Assembly: GCF_024054565.1 (NCBI RefSeq)
Contig: NZ_JAMXLR010000082.1
Location: 1-39,396, forward strand
Reading direction: 5' to 3'
Length of the DNA: 39,396 nt
DNA from: Aeoliella straminimaris
GTDB taxonomy: Bacteria; Planctomycetota; Planctomycetia; Pirellulales; Lacipirellulaceae
Under the pieces are notes generated by a model, which searched no databases, was not told the origin of the DNA, and worked only from the letters and a program-made list of their open reading frames with translations. The position numbers and the translations under genes were made by a program. Every line of letters begins with the position of its first letter. Within the stretch, counting starts at the first letter, position 1. Shown in pieces: positions 7,319 through 15,182 of this stretch.

Positions 7319-7474
7319 CCCTTATTAGAGGACGACTGCCGAGGTGATCGGCCGTGCCACCGGATTGGTTTGCTGGAGAATCTAACTTTACGAGCTACTG
7401 AGGCTGCCCACAGAGCACTGCATCGAGAAGTACTCGAGGCTTCGGCTCTTGCTCGGGTTCGATCAGAAATCCGG

Positions 7475-8311
7475 TCAGTCGCGGATCAAGCGGTTGCCGG
7501 TGTAGGTATCCGGTTCCAGATCGGTAGCCAGCCACTCGTCGAGCAGCACACTGGTTTCGCTGCCGGTGCGTTCCAGGCGACGTATCCAGGTGGACCGCAA
7601 GAGGCCGAAGCTGTCGAACATCTCAGGGTCGAACAATCCCATTGCCGCGGCGGCAACTTGCTGGTTTTCACTGTCGTTGGGGCCCGCCTCGCCACACTCG
7701 TGACGCAGGCCGCAGATGGTTCCGCGTAGTGCGGGCCAGTCCGCCGGTTCGTCGCCTCGGGCCACTCGGCTGGCGGCCAGGGTGCCGAGTTGCTCGATCT
7801 CACGCGGATTGTGGGCAAAGGCGGCCACCTGGGCGAATGGCAGGAAGCAAGCCACCAGTTCGTCGGTCAGCCGATGCAGCCGCGCCCGCAGATTGCGGAA
7901 GCGAACCACGTCGCGATAGGCCGACTCGTCGCGCCCGGCCAGCAGTTCGTTGAGCCGGTTGGCCACATCGCGATGCCCTGCCAGTACGTTGGTGGTGATG
8001 GGGCCGGTTTCGTGGCGGGCGTGCTGCGCATCGTGGGCGAATCCCAAAGCCGCCAGCGTGCGGGCGAGCACTTCGCTGGTGTCGATCTCAACCGACAGGC
8101 GAAACAACCGGGGCGTCAGCGGTCGGGCATCCGACTTGCTGGCCGCCACGGCGTACATACGGAGGTCTTGCCCCCAGCTATCAAAGCGACAGCGTGAGGC
8201 GACCCAATAGTCGACTAGCGCTGGTTCGGCCAGTTCGGGTTGGTCGCAGGCGAGAGTGCGAGCATTGGCGGCTAACAGGCCGGCCACTTCCAGAAGTTCT
8301 TGCGATTGCAT
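7475..8311 (-). CDS. hypothetical protein, helix-rich, no recognised domain
   Basis: The product has 278 residues. I see no signal peptide, membrane segment or repeat. Composition and spacing suggest a mainly helical soluble protein; recognisable blocks are LLEVAGLLAANARTLA at the N-terminus, AALGFAHDAQHARHETGP and RFRNLRARLHRLTDELVACF. His and Cys residues are scattered without a clear metal motif. Codon use and GC match the surrounding genes, unlike the island just downstream. The ATG at 8311 has no good ribosome site, so the start is uncertain. It lies on the same strand as the anti-sigma gene, 270 bases further along. Function unknown. Confidence 0.7.
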   Translation of the reverse strand: MQSQELLEVAGLLAANARTLACDQPELAEPALVDYWVASRCRFDSWGQDLRMYAVAASKSDARPLTPRLFRLSVEIDTSEVLARTLAALGFAHDAQHARHETGPITTNVLAGHRDVANRLNELLAGRDESAYRDVVRFRNLRARLHRLTDELVACFLPFAQVAAFAHNPREIEQLGTLAASRVARGDEPADWPALRGTICGLRHECGEAGPNDSENQQVAAAAMGLFDPEMFDSFGLLRSTWIRRLERTGSETSVLLDEWLATDLEPDTYTGNRLIRD

Positions 8312-8581
8312 GGCATTGGGCGCGTGTGGGGCGTGGCTCGCCTCAGCGGTCGGGGAGGTGCGTCGGCGACCGAGCGAGTTGAGATCGTTCGGTCGCCGAC
8401 ACTGAAGAGGTTCGTACTCCCGGGTAACGCACCCCGCGTGCCAGAGTGCAGCGGCAGTTGCCAGGACCTGAAAAGACCGACACTTTTACAGCGGGGCCTG
8501 CCGGATCGGTCGCCCGGACGTTGCGTTTTTACCCCACCAGGCGCGGCAGCATGTTGCCTTTCGGCCACATGAGGCGGCGAA

Positions 8582-9646
8582 TCACTGAGCGGCAGACGAC
8601 TGCACACCCACGGGATGGCGGATCTGCAGTTTGAAGAAGATGCGATACACCGGTTCGGGCATCTGCTGCGTGGGGAAGTGCGTCCTGGGCGTAACGCCAC
8701 TGCGGAGCACCACGGCATCGTTCCAGGTATCGCTGAGGGTTGGTTCACCCTGATTGTTGATGAACAGATGATCGTTCACCCGCGGGACCATGGGGGCCTC
8801 GAGACTACGCACGCTGCCGTCCTGGAACAACGTGTTGACGATGTTGCCACCATGATTGGCACCGGTTTGATAGTTCTCCACCATGCTCGGTTCGTCGGCC
8901 AACACCGGTACCAGGCAGTTGCGGCGGTTGCGGGCCGGCAGGTAGCACTTGCCCCGCACGTAACCTGGTTGATAGGCGTAGCTGCCGGCCGACATTTGCT
9001 TCAATTCCGTTAGCCAGTTTCCTTTGGCAACTGCCAATTCGGCCGTGGTGGGCACGTGGAATCCGTGACCGCTGCGTTCGATCTGCTCGGCCACTGGCGA
9101 ATCGGGGCACACGAACAACTGATCGAAGGCTTCGCCTTGCATGTAGTCCGCTTCACGCAATCGCGTGGCGAAGATGCCAACGTGCTCGTCCGGCCGCACC
9201 ACAGGGTAGTAGCCGCGATGCTCTTCGGAGTACTGCGTCAGTAGCACGCCGAGCTGACGAAGGTTGTTCGTGCAGTTGATTTGCTGCGAATGATTCCGGG
9301 CGGAATACAGGGCGGGAGTCAACAAGCTGCCCACCGCCAACAGAATGCCCAGGGCAACCGTCATGTCCATGGGCGTCATGAAACCGGTAGCCGCAGCGAT
9401 GCCCATCGGACGGTATTCTTCCTCCTCCGACTCCGCACAACCGGCTAAAACGCTAGCGGTGGTGCGATCGGCAAGCCCGCGAGGAATGGGGTTGGTGGGC
9501 TTGCCACACTGGGGATCGCCCAGGCAGTCGCGAACCTGCTCGAGTTCGTCGCGGAGCTCTGGATCCTCGGCCAACGCCTGCTCAATTCGCAAGCGATCGT
9601 CGTCGTCCAGTTCGCCCAGGGCGTAAGCTATGAGATCTTCACGCAT
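8582..9646 (-). CDS. anti-sigma-like protein with DUF1559/prepilin-type exported domain
   Basis: The protein has 354 residues. Residues 1-45 (MREDLIAYALGELDDDDRLR, then EQALAEDPELRDELEQVR) look like the helical N-terminus of planctomycete anti-sigma proteins. A membrane helix follows at about 92-114. Right after it comes a prepilin/DUF1559-like stretch (SARNHSQQINCTNNLRQLGV and QYSEEHRGYYP), which would lie outside the membrane. The C-terminal part has GTF-like DGSVRSL and is rich in Asn and Pro. I prefer the ATG at 9646 because the upstream alternative at 9712 lies inside the hairpin at 9690-9722. It follows the ECF sigma gene on the same strand, so it probably binds that sigma factor and senses an envelope signal. 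Confidence 0.75.
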   Translation of the reverse strand: MREDLIAYALGELDDDDRLRIEQALAEDPELRDELEQVRDCLGDPQCGKPTNPIPRGLADRTTASVLAGCAESEEEEYRPMGIAAATGFMTPMDMTVALGILLAVGSLLTPALYSARNHSQQINCTNNLRQLGVLLTQYSEEHRGYYPVVRPDEHVGIFATRLREADYMQGEAFDQLFVCPDSPVAEQIERSGHGFHVPTTAELAVAKGNWLTELKQMSAGSYAYQPGYVRGKCYLPARNRRNCLVPVLADEPSMVENYQTGANHGGNIVNTLFQDGSVRSLEAPMVPRVNDHLFINNQGEPTLSDTWNDAVVLRSGVTPRTHFPTQQMPEPVYRIFFKLQIRHPVGVQSSAAQ

Positions 9647-9689
9647 CAGAACGTCGGAATCGCCACTGCAGAGGGCCAGTAGATTAGGG

Positions 9690-9722
9690 AAAACTCCCCG
9701 CCAGTGGTCCACTGACGGGGAG
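9690..9722 (-). terminator. terminator/attenuator hairpin between sigma and anti-sigma genes
   Basis: CTCCCCG (9694-9700) pairs with CGGGGAG (9716-9722), with CAGTGG/CCACTG continuing the stem inside. Read on the minus strand the stem is followed by TTTTCCC. It could limit read-through from the sigma gene into the anti-sigma gene. Confidence 0.65.
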
Positions 9723-9847
9723 TCGATTGTAACGCAAACCTGTCACCGATTGTTTGTCGCCGGTAACGGTGGTTGCCTCGCTCTCTATTCTACTACGCCC
9801 GTGGGGCGGATAACGTTCGGCCTTTTTGGCAGGCAATTTTCGGCAAC

Positions 9848-10501
9848 TTACTTGCCGTCGGAACCATGCGCCTGTTCCCACGCATCGCCCAATTGCTGCA
9901 CGGCCGAGTGCAGACGGCTTTTAACCGTTCCAACCGGTACAGCCAGCTCTTCGGCTGCTTCCCGGTATTTCATGCCGCGGAAATAGACCAGGCCAATGGC
10001 CGAGGCCAACTGCTCGGGCAGTGCGGCCACGGCGCTGCGAACCCACTCCATCCGCTCGCGGAGGTCGAATCGTTCGGACGGGCTCGCTTCACCCGACTCC
10101 AGCAGATTCATCAGGGTGCCGACCTCGGAATGGGCGGCGCGCTGCGGCCGATCGAGACTGGCAATCTGATGACGCTTGTTCCGACGCTGCAGATCAATCG
10201 CCTGATTGGTGGCAATTGTGTACAGCCAGGGACGGAATCGGCGCGAGCCATCGAACGTATGGCATTTGCTATGTACCTGCATGAACGTGTTCTGGAACGC
10301 GTCCTCGGCCAGGGCGGCATCGCCCAAGAAGCGGCGCAGATAACTATATAGTTCCCGCTCGTACCGCTGGACCAGTTCGCTGAGCAACAGCTCATCGCCG
10401 GATTCACGATACTCGAGCAGCAATTGTTCATCCTCCCGTCCATCGGCAGTCGCCGGGCGGGTGGTCTTACGACGTGTTTCTTCCTTGCGTGCAGTTTTCA
10501 T
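9848..10501 (-). CDS. ECF-type RNA polymerase sigma factor
   Basis: The protein has 217 residues. Sigma region 2 spans about 38-111 (YERELYSYLRRFLGDAALAE, AFQNTFMQV, then RFRPWLYTIATNQAIDLQRR). Region 4 spans about 160-204 (LPEQLASAIGLVYFRGMKYR, then VPVGTVKSRLHSAVQQL with its helix-turn-helix). Regions 1 and 3 are absent, as in ECF factors. A basic 20-residue leader (KTARKEETRRKTTR) precedes region 2. GAGGAG lies about 10 bases before the ATG at 10501. The adjacent anti-sigma-like gene makes it the probable partner. It directs RNA polymerase to a dedicated promoter set that cannot be deduced here. Confidence 0.92.
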   Translation of the reverse strand: MKTARKEETRRKTTRPATADGREDEQLLLEYRESGDELLLSELVQRYERELYSYLRRFLGDAALAEDAFQNTFMQVHSKCHTFDGSRRFRPWLYTIATNQAIDLQRRNKRHQIASLDRPQRAAHSEVGTLMNLLESGEASPSERFDLRERMEWVRSAVAALPEQLASAIGLVYFRGMKYREAAEELAVPVGTVKSRLHSAVQQLGDAWEQAHGSDGK

Positions 10502-11426
10502 AATAATCCGAACTCCTCAGCTGGAGAGTCCGACGCTCAAGGGAACCGAGTCCATGGATTCCCCTCCCGTCAAAAATGGGTACCCGCCGTCCTCGCATTG
10601 TACGCGCATCCATGGACAGCGGGATAGGCAAAAGGCCGGAGTTTAGGTTCCACCCCTCATGGCCAATCGCAAGGATTTATAAATGCAACCGGTGTGCCAC
10701 CTAGCACACCTGACCGCTACGGTTTAGTGCTCAAATGTATTTAACCCCATAGCAGTTAATCGGTTACGTGTTGAAGGGGGGAGTTGGTTCGCGCATTTTT
10801 TGAAAATCCTACAATTTATCTATCTGCCAAAATTGCACTCCATTGCACAAACGGTGTCCCATAATCGACCGCCGAGAGCCATTATGAGACACTCACAGAC
10901 TGCGGTCATCCGCACCACTAGCCGTAGGCCGCACCCTTTCAATAGCCGCTGCGCAGCTCTGTCCGGTATTTGCGTGATTACCCTTTGCGGAGGTCTTTCT
11001 GGACCTCTAGACTCTGTTTCATCGCCCCCCGCAAGAGAGCCTGCACTTTTGCTGGCAATCCTGGGGTGCGGAGCGGCCTCTTTCCGCAAATACTCGCCCA
11101 AACACTTGACTTGGATTTCAGTTTCCCGAAAGTGGACTAGAGAGAGCGTTTACCGAAGGTATGTGGTGTCGCCCGGTGGGAGGGGCTTTAGTCGCCACGA
11201 TTCGATGGGTGCTACGACTCGCATGAGATGCCCCGGGAGAGCATTACGAGTTTCTGATGGGAACTCCTCCGTCTTGTCCTTGGAGTCGACGCTGGTGAAC
11301 TCAACTGATCTCTTTTCTACTTTCTGTTCGCTTTCGAGACCCGTCGCTTCCTGCGTAGGTTAGCGGCCGAATTCTGGGGAAATTTGGGTCTCGTACGTTT
11401 CGCTGTCCAACCTCACAAGGAGTCTA
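10502..11426. other. long intergenic region between divergent sigma and PEP-CTERM genes
   Basis: I find no believable gene in these 925 bases. One plus-strand open frame (10800-11363) has unsuitable composition and no ribosome site. The stretch is AT-richer around 10640-10900. It holds an inverted repeat at 10691-10710, a TACAAT box at 10810-10815, and a small hairpin at 10990-11007 (GAGGTC, 6-base loop, GACCTC). It must contain the promoters of both flanking operons; a long leader for the PEP-CTERM pair is possible. Confidence 0.5.
10691..10710. promoter_or_regulatory. inverted repeat GGTGTGC-N6-GCACACC, candidate operator
   Basis: Perfect 7-base arms separated by six bases, about 190 bases upstream of the sigma-factor start. 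It could be a regulator site or a transcript hairpin. There is no T tract on either side. Confidence 0.35.
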
Positions 11427-12611
11427 ATGATGATCTGCGCTCAAGCTGCGCGCATGCTGAGCCGCTGCTCGATCGTTACAATCGCCGCCACACTTGCGCT
11501 GGCCACCTCGGCGTTTGCAACCATCCCCTATGGATCGGCCGGTGGACCCTTTCCCGGCTTTGGTCCTGATGTAATCGCCCCCAACGACGTTGGAGGCAAA
11601 GAGTATTCGCACGACTTGGATACCGACGACACCGGAGCTCTCGATCCCCAGCAAGTCATCGCCTGGGATGGTGTTGGAGGGGTCGTGGACGTGGCCGACT
11701 ATACAGGCACCCGGCCCAACTGGACAGCGGAGAACGACGTCGACGCCCTGGCCAACTCCGGCGACTATGCCTATACGCAGTTGAAGGAGGATCGGGCTCA
11801 CCTGATTTTCTCGTTCGACGACACGTATCACACGATCACCGCCGCTGGGGGTGTCGTGGTTTCTACCTTGCCCTCAGCCGGTCCGATTGCGTTGCCGATC
11901 GGCATGGCCGGTGGTGCCGGGGAACTATCGTACGAGGAAGCCACTGGCTATGGCGCGGCGGCCAGCACCATCGGCACCTGGGCCAAGCAGGCCGAGATCA
12001 ATGGCATGCCGCTGCCCGACGACGTGGATGCCGTGGAGGTCTGGGGACCGGAACCACCGCTGTGGGACGCCGACAAGTACTCGCTAGACAACGACATCTT
12101 CAGCGGCACTTCGATTTGGAACGCTTCGGGCAGCACCTACTTGCCGCAGTCTGTCATCGCATCGGCGGTCATCTCTCTGTTGGGTCCCGATATCGATCCC
12201 GACCTGATTGACCTCGACGCCCTGATGGTGCACGACGTGTTCGGCGAGAGAGAGCGTTGGGACGATGGCCCGGATGGACCTGGCGACGAGATCATTTTCA
12301 GCATTCGCCAGATACCCAGCGCGGCTTACCCAAGCGGTTTCTACGCCACGGGTAGCGAGCTGTTTGTGCTCAACGCCAGTGCTCCGACCGAGTTCCTCAA
12401 GCATGGCGGACATGTGTGGGACAAGACCTACGCGTTGACGTCCTTCAACATTGGCGGCGACAACGAGCGGGCCATCCTGGACATCAATGCCATTGAAGCC
12501 GTGGGCGAATTTGCCGTGCCGGAGCCCGCTAGCATGATTCTGCTCGCCATCGGTGCCGGAGCGATGGTCCTGGTGCGGCGTAAATACCAGGCCACGCGCG
12601 ATGCCATTTAG
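11427..12611 (+). CDS. PEP-CTERM exported protein, paralog 1
   Basis: The product has 394 residues. A signal peptide (about 1-32, ending ATSAFA) is followed by an acidic mature protein, and the C-terminus has VPEPASMILLAIGAGAMVLV then RRK, a complete PEP-CTERM sorting signal recognised by exosortase. Internal blocks shared with the next gene are DPQQVIAWDG, VDAVEVWGPEPP, GDEIIFSI and FLKHGGHVWDK. AAGGAG at 11417-11422 precedes two consecutive ATGs (11427, 11430); the second is better spaced. No catalytic motif is evident. It is probably a surface or matrix protein. It forms a tandem pair with the gene at 12721. Confidence 0.82.
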   Translation: MMICAQAARMLSRCSIVTIAATLALATSAFATIPYGSAGGPFPGFGPDVIAPNDVGGKEYSHDLDTDDTGALDPQQVIAWDGVGGVVDVADYTGTRPNWTAENDVDALANSGDYAYTQLKEDRAHLIFSFDDTYHTITAAGGVVVSTLPSAGPIALPIGMAGGAGELSYEEATGYGAAASTIGTWAKQAEINGMPLPDDVDAVEVWGPEPPLWDADKYSLDNDIFSGTSIWNASGSTYLPQSVIASAVISLLGPDIDPDLIDLDALMVHDVFGERERWDDGPDGPGDEIIFSIRQIPSAAYPSGFYATGSELFVLNASAPTEFLKHGGHVWDKTYALTSFNIGGDNERAILDINAIEAVGEFAVPEPASMILLAIGAGAMVLVRRKYQATRDAI

Positions 12612-12637
12612 TCAACCATAGACTTTACACCGTTTCG

Positions 12638-12675
12638 CCTGTGCAAGCGGGTTGCCATCAACCCGTTTGTGCAGG
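12638..12675. other. stem-loop between the two PEP-CTERM genes
   Basis: CGGGTTG (12648-12654), loop CCAT, CAACCCG (12659-12665). The stem extends outward with G-U and mismatched pairs to 12638 and 12675. No T run follows, so it is more likely an RNA-processing or stability element than a terminator. Confidence 0.5.
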
Positions 12676-12720
12676 CACTGTTGATTCACCTCACCGTTGT
12701 TGAAACTTGGAAGGAAGCTG

Positions 12721-14076
12721 ATGATGAAGTGTGAACTGTTGGCGCGCTCGCCGCGCGTGATCCTCACCCCGATGTTGCTGGCCGTACTGGGCACCTGGAA
12801 TTCCGCAGGAGCCGAAGACTACTACCGAGAGTTACCTTACCTGCCGACGGTGAAGATCAATCCGCAGGGCGAAGGGGCCACGAGTGTCGACACTGTATAC
12901 GGCAAAGAGTTCTCGCGCAGCAATCCCGACGCCGTGAACGATCCTGACCGGCAAAACGCCCAAGACGGCGATGCCGGCGGCATGCTCGACCCGCTGCAAG
13001 TGGTCTCCTGGGATGGCCTCCAGGGGCGCATCAACAGCAACAGCGGATCGGTCGACGCCTTCGACTATGGCACCGGCACCGCGTTCAACTATCCCGAAGG
13101 ACAGATCGACTCGCTGGCAAACCACAACGACCTCCTGCTCAAGCAGGTCTTGCGCAACGAAGCGTCGCTGTTGTTTTCCACCACCGCCGACCTGGGCGGC
13201 GGACGCGTACATTATGAGGCCCCAGTAGGGCCCGGCGCGGGTCTGAACGTAGGCCACGGCGTGTGGGCCGCTCACGAAGCGCCCGCGGGTGGCCCTGGTG
13301 TGAACCATCACCCCGTGTACGACCTGGACGCCTTGGAAGTTTGGGGCCCCGAACCCCCTTCGCATGACCTGGAGCTCGGACCGGCGCTCCAGGTCAAGGA
13401 AGGCTACCTGGGCGGCATGGGTCCACCCCCCGGACCGGCCACGGCCGACGCCACTCGTTTCTCGCTGGATCTGGATGCAGCGACTGGCACGTCGGTGTGG
13501 GCCTACTCACCAGCCACGGCCGCCTCGCCGGCGCCGTTTGTCTCGCCATGGGTTCCGCATGCGGAGATCGTCGCGGCGGTGGAAGAACTGTTTCTCGTTC
13601 CCACGTACGGAGCGGGAGCTCGCTTCAACGACGAGGTACGGCGTGCCATCGACGTCGATGCCACCATGGCACGCGACATGGATGCCCCGGCCGGCACCGC
13701 AGGCGCGTTCTGGGGGCCTGGCGATGAGCTGTTGTTCTCCATCGATCCGCTCGGCACCGTCGAAGTGATGGACGCCACCGGCGGCGTGGCGGGCAGCGCC
13801 ACGATCGACGGCGGCGAGATCATGCACCTGATGAAGACGGGCACCGGCATGGGCTCGGGCTCGTTCGTCATCGATTACCTGAACCATGGCGGACACCTGT
13901 GGGACACCGCGTTCGATGTCGCGTCGACGTTTGGCTACGAGCACGAAGATATCGACGCCCTGGAAGCGGTTGGCGTAATCGAAGGTACCGACATCACGCT
14001 TCCCGAGCCTGGCAGCATCGCGATCTGTGGCCTGGGCATCGCGATGGCCGGTCTGTATCGCTTTCGCCGTCGCTAG
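12721..14076 (+). CDS. PEP-CTERM exported protein, paralog 2
   Basis: The product has 451 residues. It has a signal peptide (MMKCELLARSPRVILTPMLL, cleavage likely near NSAGA-ED) and ends LPEPGSIAICGLGIAMAGLY then RFRRR, a PEP-CTERM sorting signal. It shares ordered blocks with the preceding gene: YGKEFSR, DPLQVVSWDG, LDALEVWGPEPP, GTSVWAYS, GDELLFSI and YLNHGGHLWDTAF. Insertions relative to paralog 1 are Gly/Pro-rich. GGAAGGAAG at 12709-12717 decides for the ATG at 12721 over an upstream TTG. A strong terminator lies 31 bases after the stop. Function unknown; probably cell-surface. Confidence 0.82.
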   Translation: MMKCELLARSPRVILTPMLLAVLGTWNSAGAEDYYRELPYLPTVKINPQGEGATSVDTVYGKEFSRSNPDAVNDPDRQNAQDGDAGGMLDPLQVVSWDGLQGRINSNSGSVDAFDYGTGTAFNYPEGQIDSLANHNDLLLKQVLRNEASLLFSTTADLGGGRVHYEAPVGPGAGLNVGHGVWAAHEAPAGGPGVNHHPVYDLDALEVWGPEPPSHDLELGPALQVKEGYLGGMGPPPGPATADATRFSLDLDAATGTSVWAYSPATAASPAPFVSPWVPHAEIVAAVEELFLVPTYGAGARFNDEVRRAIDVDATMARDMDAPAGTAGAFWGPGDELLFSIDPLGTVEVMDATGGVAGSATIDGGEIMHLMKTGTGMGSGSFVIDYLNHGGHLWDTAFDVASTFGYEHEDIDALEAVGVIEGTDITLPEPGSIAICGLGIAMAGLYRFRRR

Positions 14077-14107
14077 CGGTTGCTGACAACACGCGCTCGA
14101 GTTTCGC

Positions 14108-14142
14108 AGCGTCGTGCCTGGACTCCAGGCACGACGCTTTTT
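14108..14142 (+). terminator. strong intrinsic terminator after the PEP-CTERM pair
   Basis: AGCGTCGTGCCTGG (14108-14121) pairs perfectly with 14125-14138 over a 3-base loop, and the stem runs into a five-T tract. It ends the 11427-14076 transcript. Confidence 0.92.
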
Positions 14143-14163
14143 CTTTGCCAGCGCAACGCATTC

Positions 14164-14192
14164 TGGGAAGGCCCGGACGGGCGTGCTAGAAT
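14164..14192 (+). promoter_or_regulatory. possible promoter of the sulfurtransferase gene
   Basis: TAGAAT at 14187-14192 is a good -10 box just after the upstream terminator. The -35 position, 17 bases earlier (TGGGAA at 14164), is weak. Transcription would start about 45 bases before the ATG at 14243. Confidence 0.3.
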
Positions 14193-14242
14193 CCTGGACT
14201 TGCCCGCCGGTCCTTTGCACCCTTTGCCCCCCGCACTGCAAC

Positions 14243-15097
14243 ATGCCCTACCAGACACTCATTTCGGTCGAACAGCTCCAACAGCTTTTGCAGCAGGGTC
14301 AGCCGGTGGTGCTGGTCGATTGCCGCTTCGAACTGGCCGACCCCGCCGCGGGCGAGGCGCAATACGCCGCGGGGCATCTTCCGTCGGCCGTGTACGCGCA
14401 CCTGGATCGCGACCTGTCGTCCCCCATCACCGAGACCTCGGGCCGACATCCACTGCCGGACGCCGACGCGCTGGCCGCCAAGTTTGCCAGTTGGGGTATC
14501 GATGGCTCGCGGCAGGTCGTGGCCTACGATAGTTCGGGCGGAGCGTTCGCTTCGCGCCTGTGGTGGCTCGCGCGGTGGCTTGGTCTGCGCAACGTCGCGG
14601 TGCTCGACGGAGGTTTCGCCGCCTGGCAAGCGGCCGGAGGCGAACTGTCGCAGGACACCCCCACACCCACCCCAACCGAGTTCACCGCCACACCGGACCA
14701 TTCGCTATGGGTCACTTCCGAGCAACTGGCCACGGCCGTGGCCGAAGACTCCGTGGTACTGGTCGACGCCCGTGCTCCCGAGCGCTACCGTGGCGAAGTG
14801 GAACCGATCGATCCGGTGGCGGGACACGTGCCCGGCGCGTTGAACTTGCCTCACGTGCAAAACCTGGACGATGCGGGCAATTACCTACCGGCGCAAAATT
14901 TGCGCACGCGATTTGCACCTTTGTTCGATCACGGCCACCAGGTAGTGCATATGTGCGGCTCGGGCGTCACCGCGTGCGTGAATTTGTTGGCCAGCGAACA
15001 CGCTGGGGTAAGTGGCGCAAAGTTGTACGCCGGTTCTTGGAGCGAATGGATCCGCGATACAGCGCGTCCTGTTGAATCGGTGGGCGAGAATCATTAG
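14243..15097 (+). CDS. sseA: 3-mercaptopyruvate/thiosulfate sulfurtransferase (tandem rhodanese)
   Basis: The protein has 284 residues and two rhodanese domains, about 8-135 and 155-278. The second carries the active-site loop CGSGVTA with Cys238. At the matching place the first domain has a Ser-containing loop (YDSSGGAFASRLWW), so it is the usual non-catalytic half. DARAPERYRGEVEPIDPVAG is the typical SseA-type stretch before the catalytic loop, and the CGSGVTA form fits mercaptopyruvate or thiosulfate sulfurtransferases. It transfers sulfur to thiol acceptors or cyanide in the cytoplasm. The ATG at 14243 begins exactly with the conserved fold; an upstream in-frame start runs back into the terminator. 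Confidence 0.9.
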   Translation: MPYQTLISVEQLQQLLQQGQPVVLVDCRFELADPAAGEAQYAAGHLPSAVYAHLDRDLSSPITETSGRHPLPDADALAAKFASWGIDGSRQVVAYDSSGGAFASRLWWLARWLGLRNVAVLDGGFAAWQAAGGELSQDTPTPTPTEFTATPDHSLWVTSEQLATAVAEDSVVLVDARAPERYRGEVEPIDPVAGHVPGALNLPHVQNLDDAGNYLPAQNLRTRFAPLFDHGHQVVHMCGSGVTACVNLLASEHAGVSGAKLYAGSWSEWIRDTARPVESVGENH

Positions 15098-15116
15098 GAG
15101 CATTGTGTCATTAAAG

Positions 15117-15146
15117 TTGGCATTGTGCGGCGGAGACGGTTAGAAT
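15117..15146 (+). promoter_or_regulatory. sigma-70-type promoter of the cytochrome/DUF1501 operon
   Basis: TTGGCA (15117-15122), 18-base spacer, TAGAAT (15141-15146). Transcription would start about 30 bases before the ATG at 15183. Confidence 0.55.
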
Positions 15147-15182
15147 CAGCGCACCCACCCCCATCACGCCCTCCCACCACCC

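Noticed and set aside
10800..11363. Plus-strand open frame of 187 codons upstream of the PEP-CTERM pair
   Set aside because: No ribosome site, and the composition is Ser/Arg-rich without the codon bias of its neighbours. It overlaps likely leader DNA.
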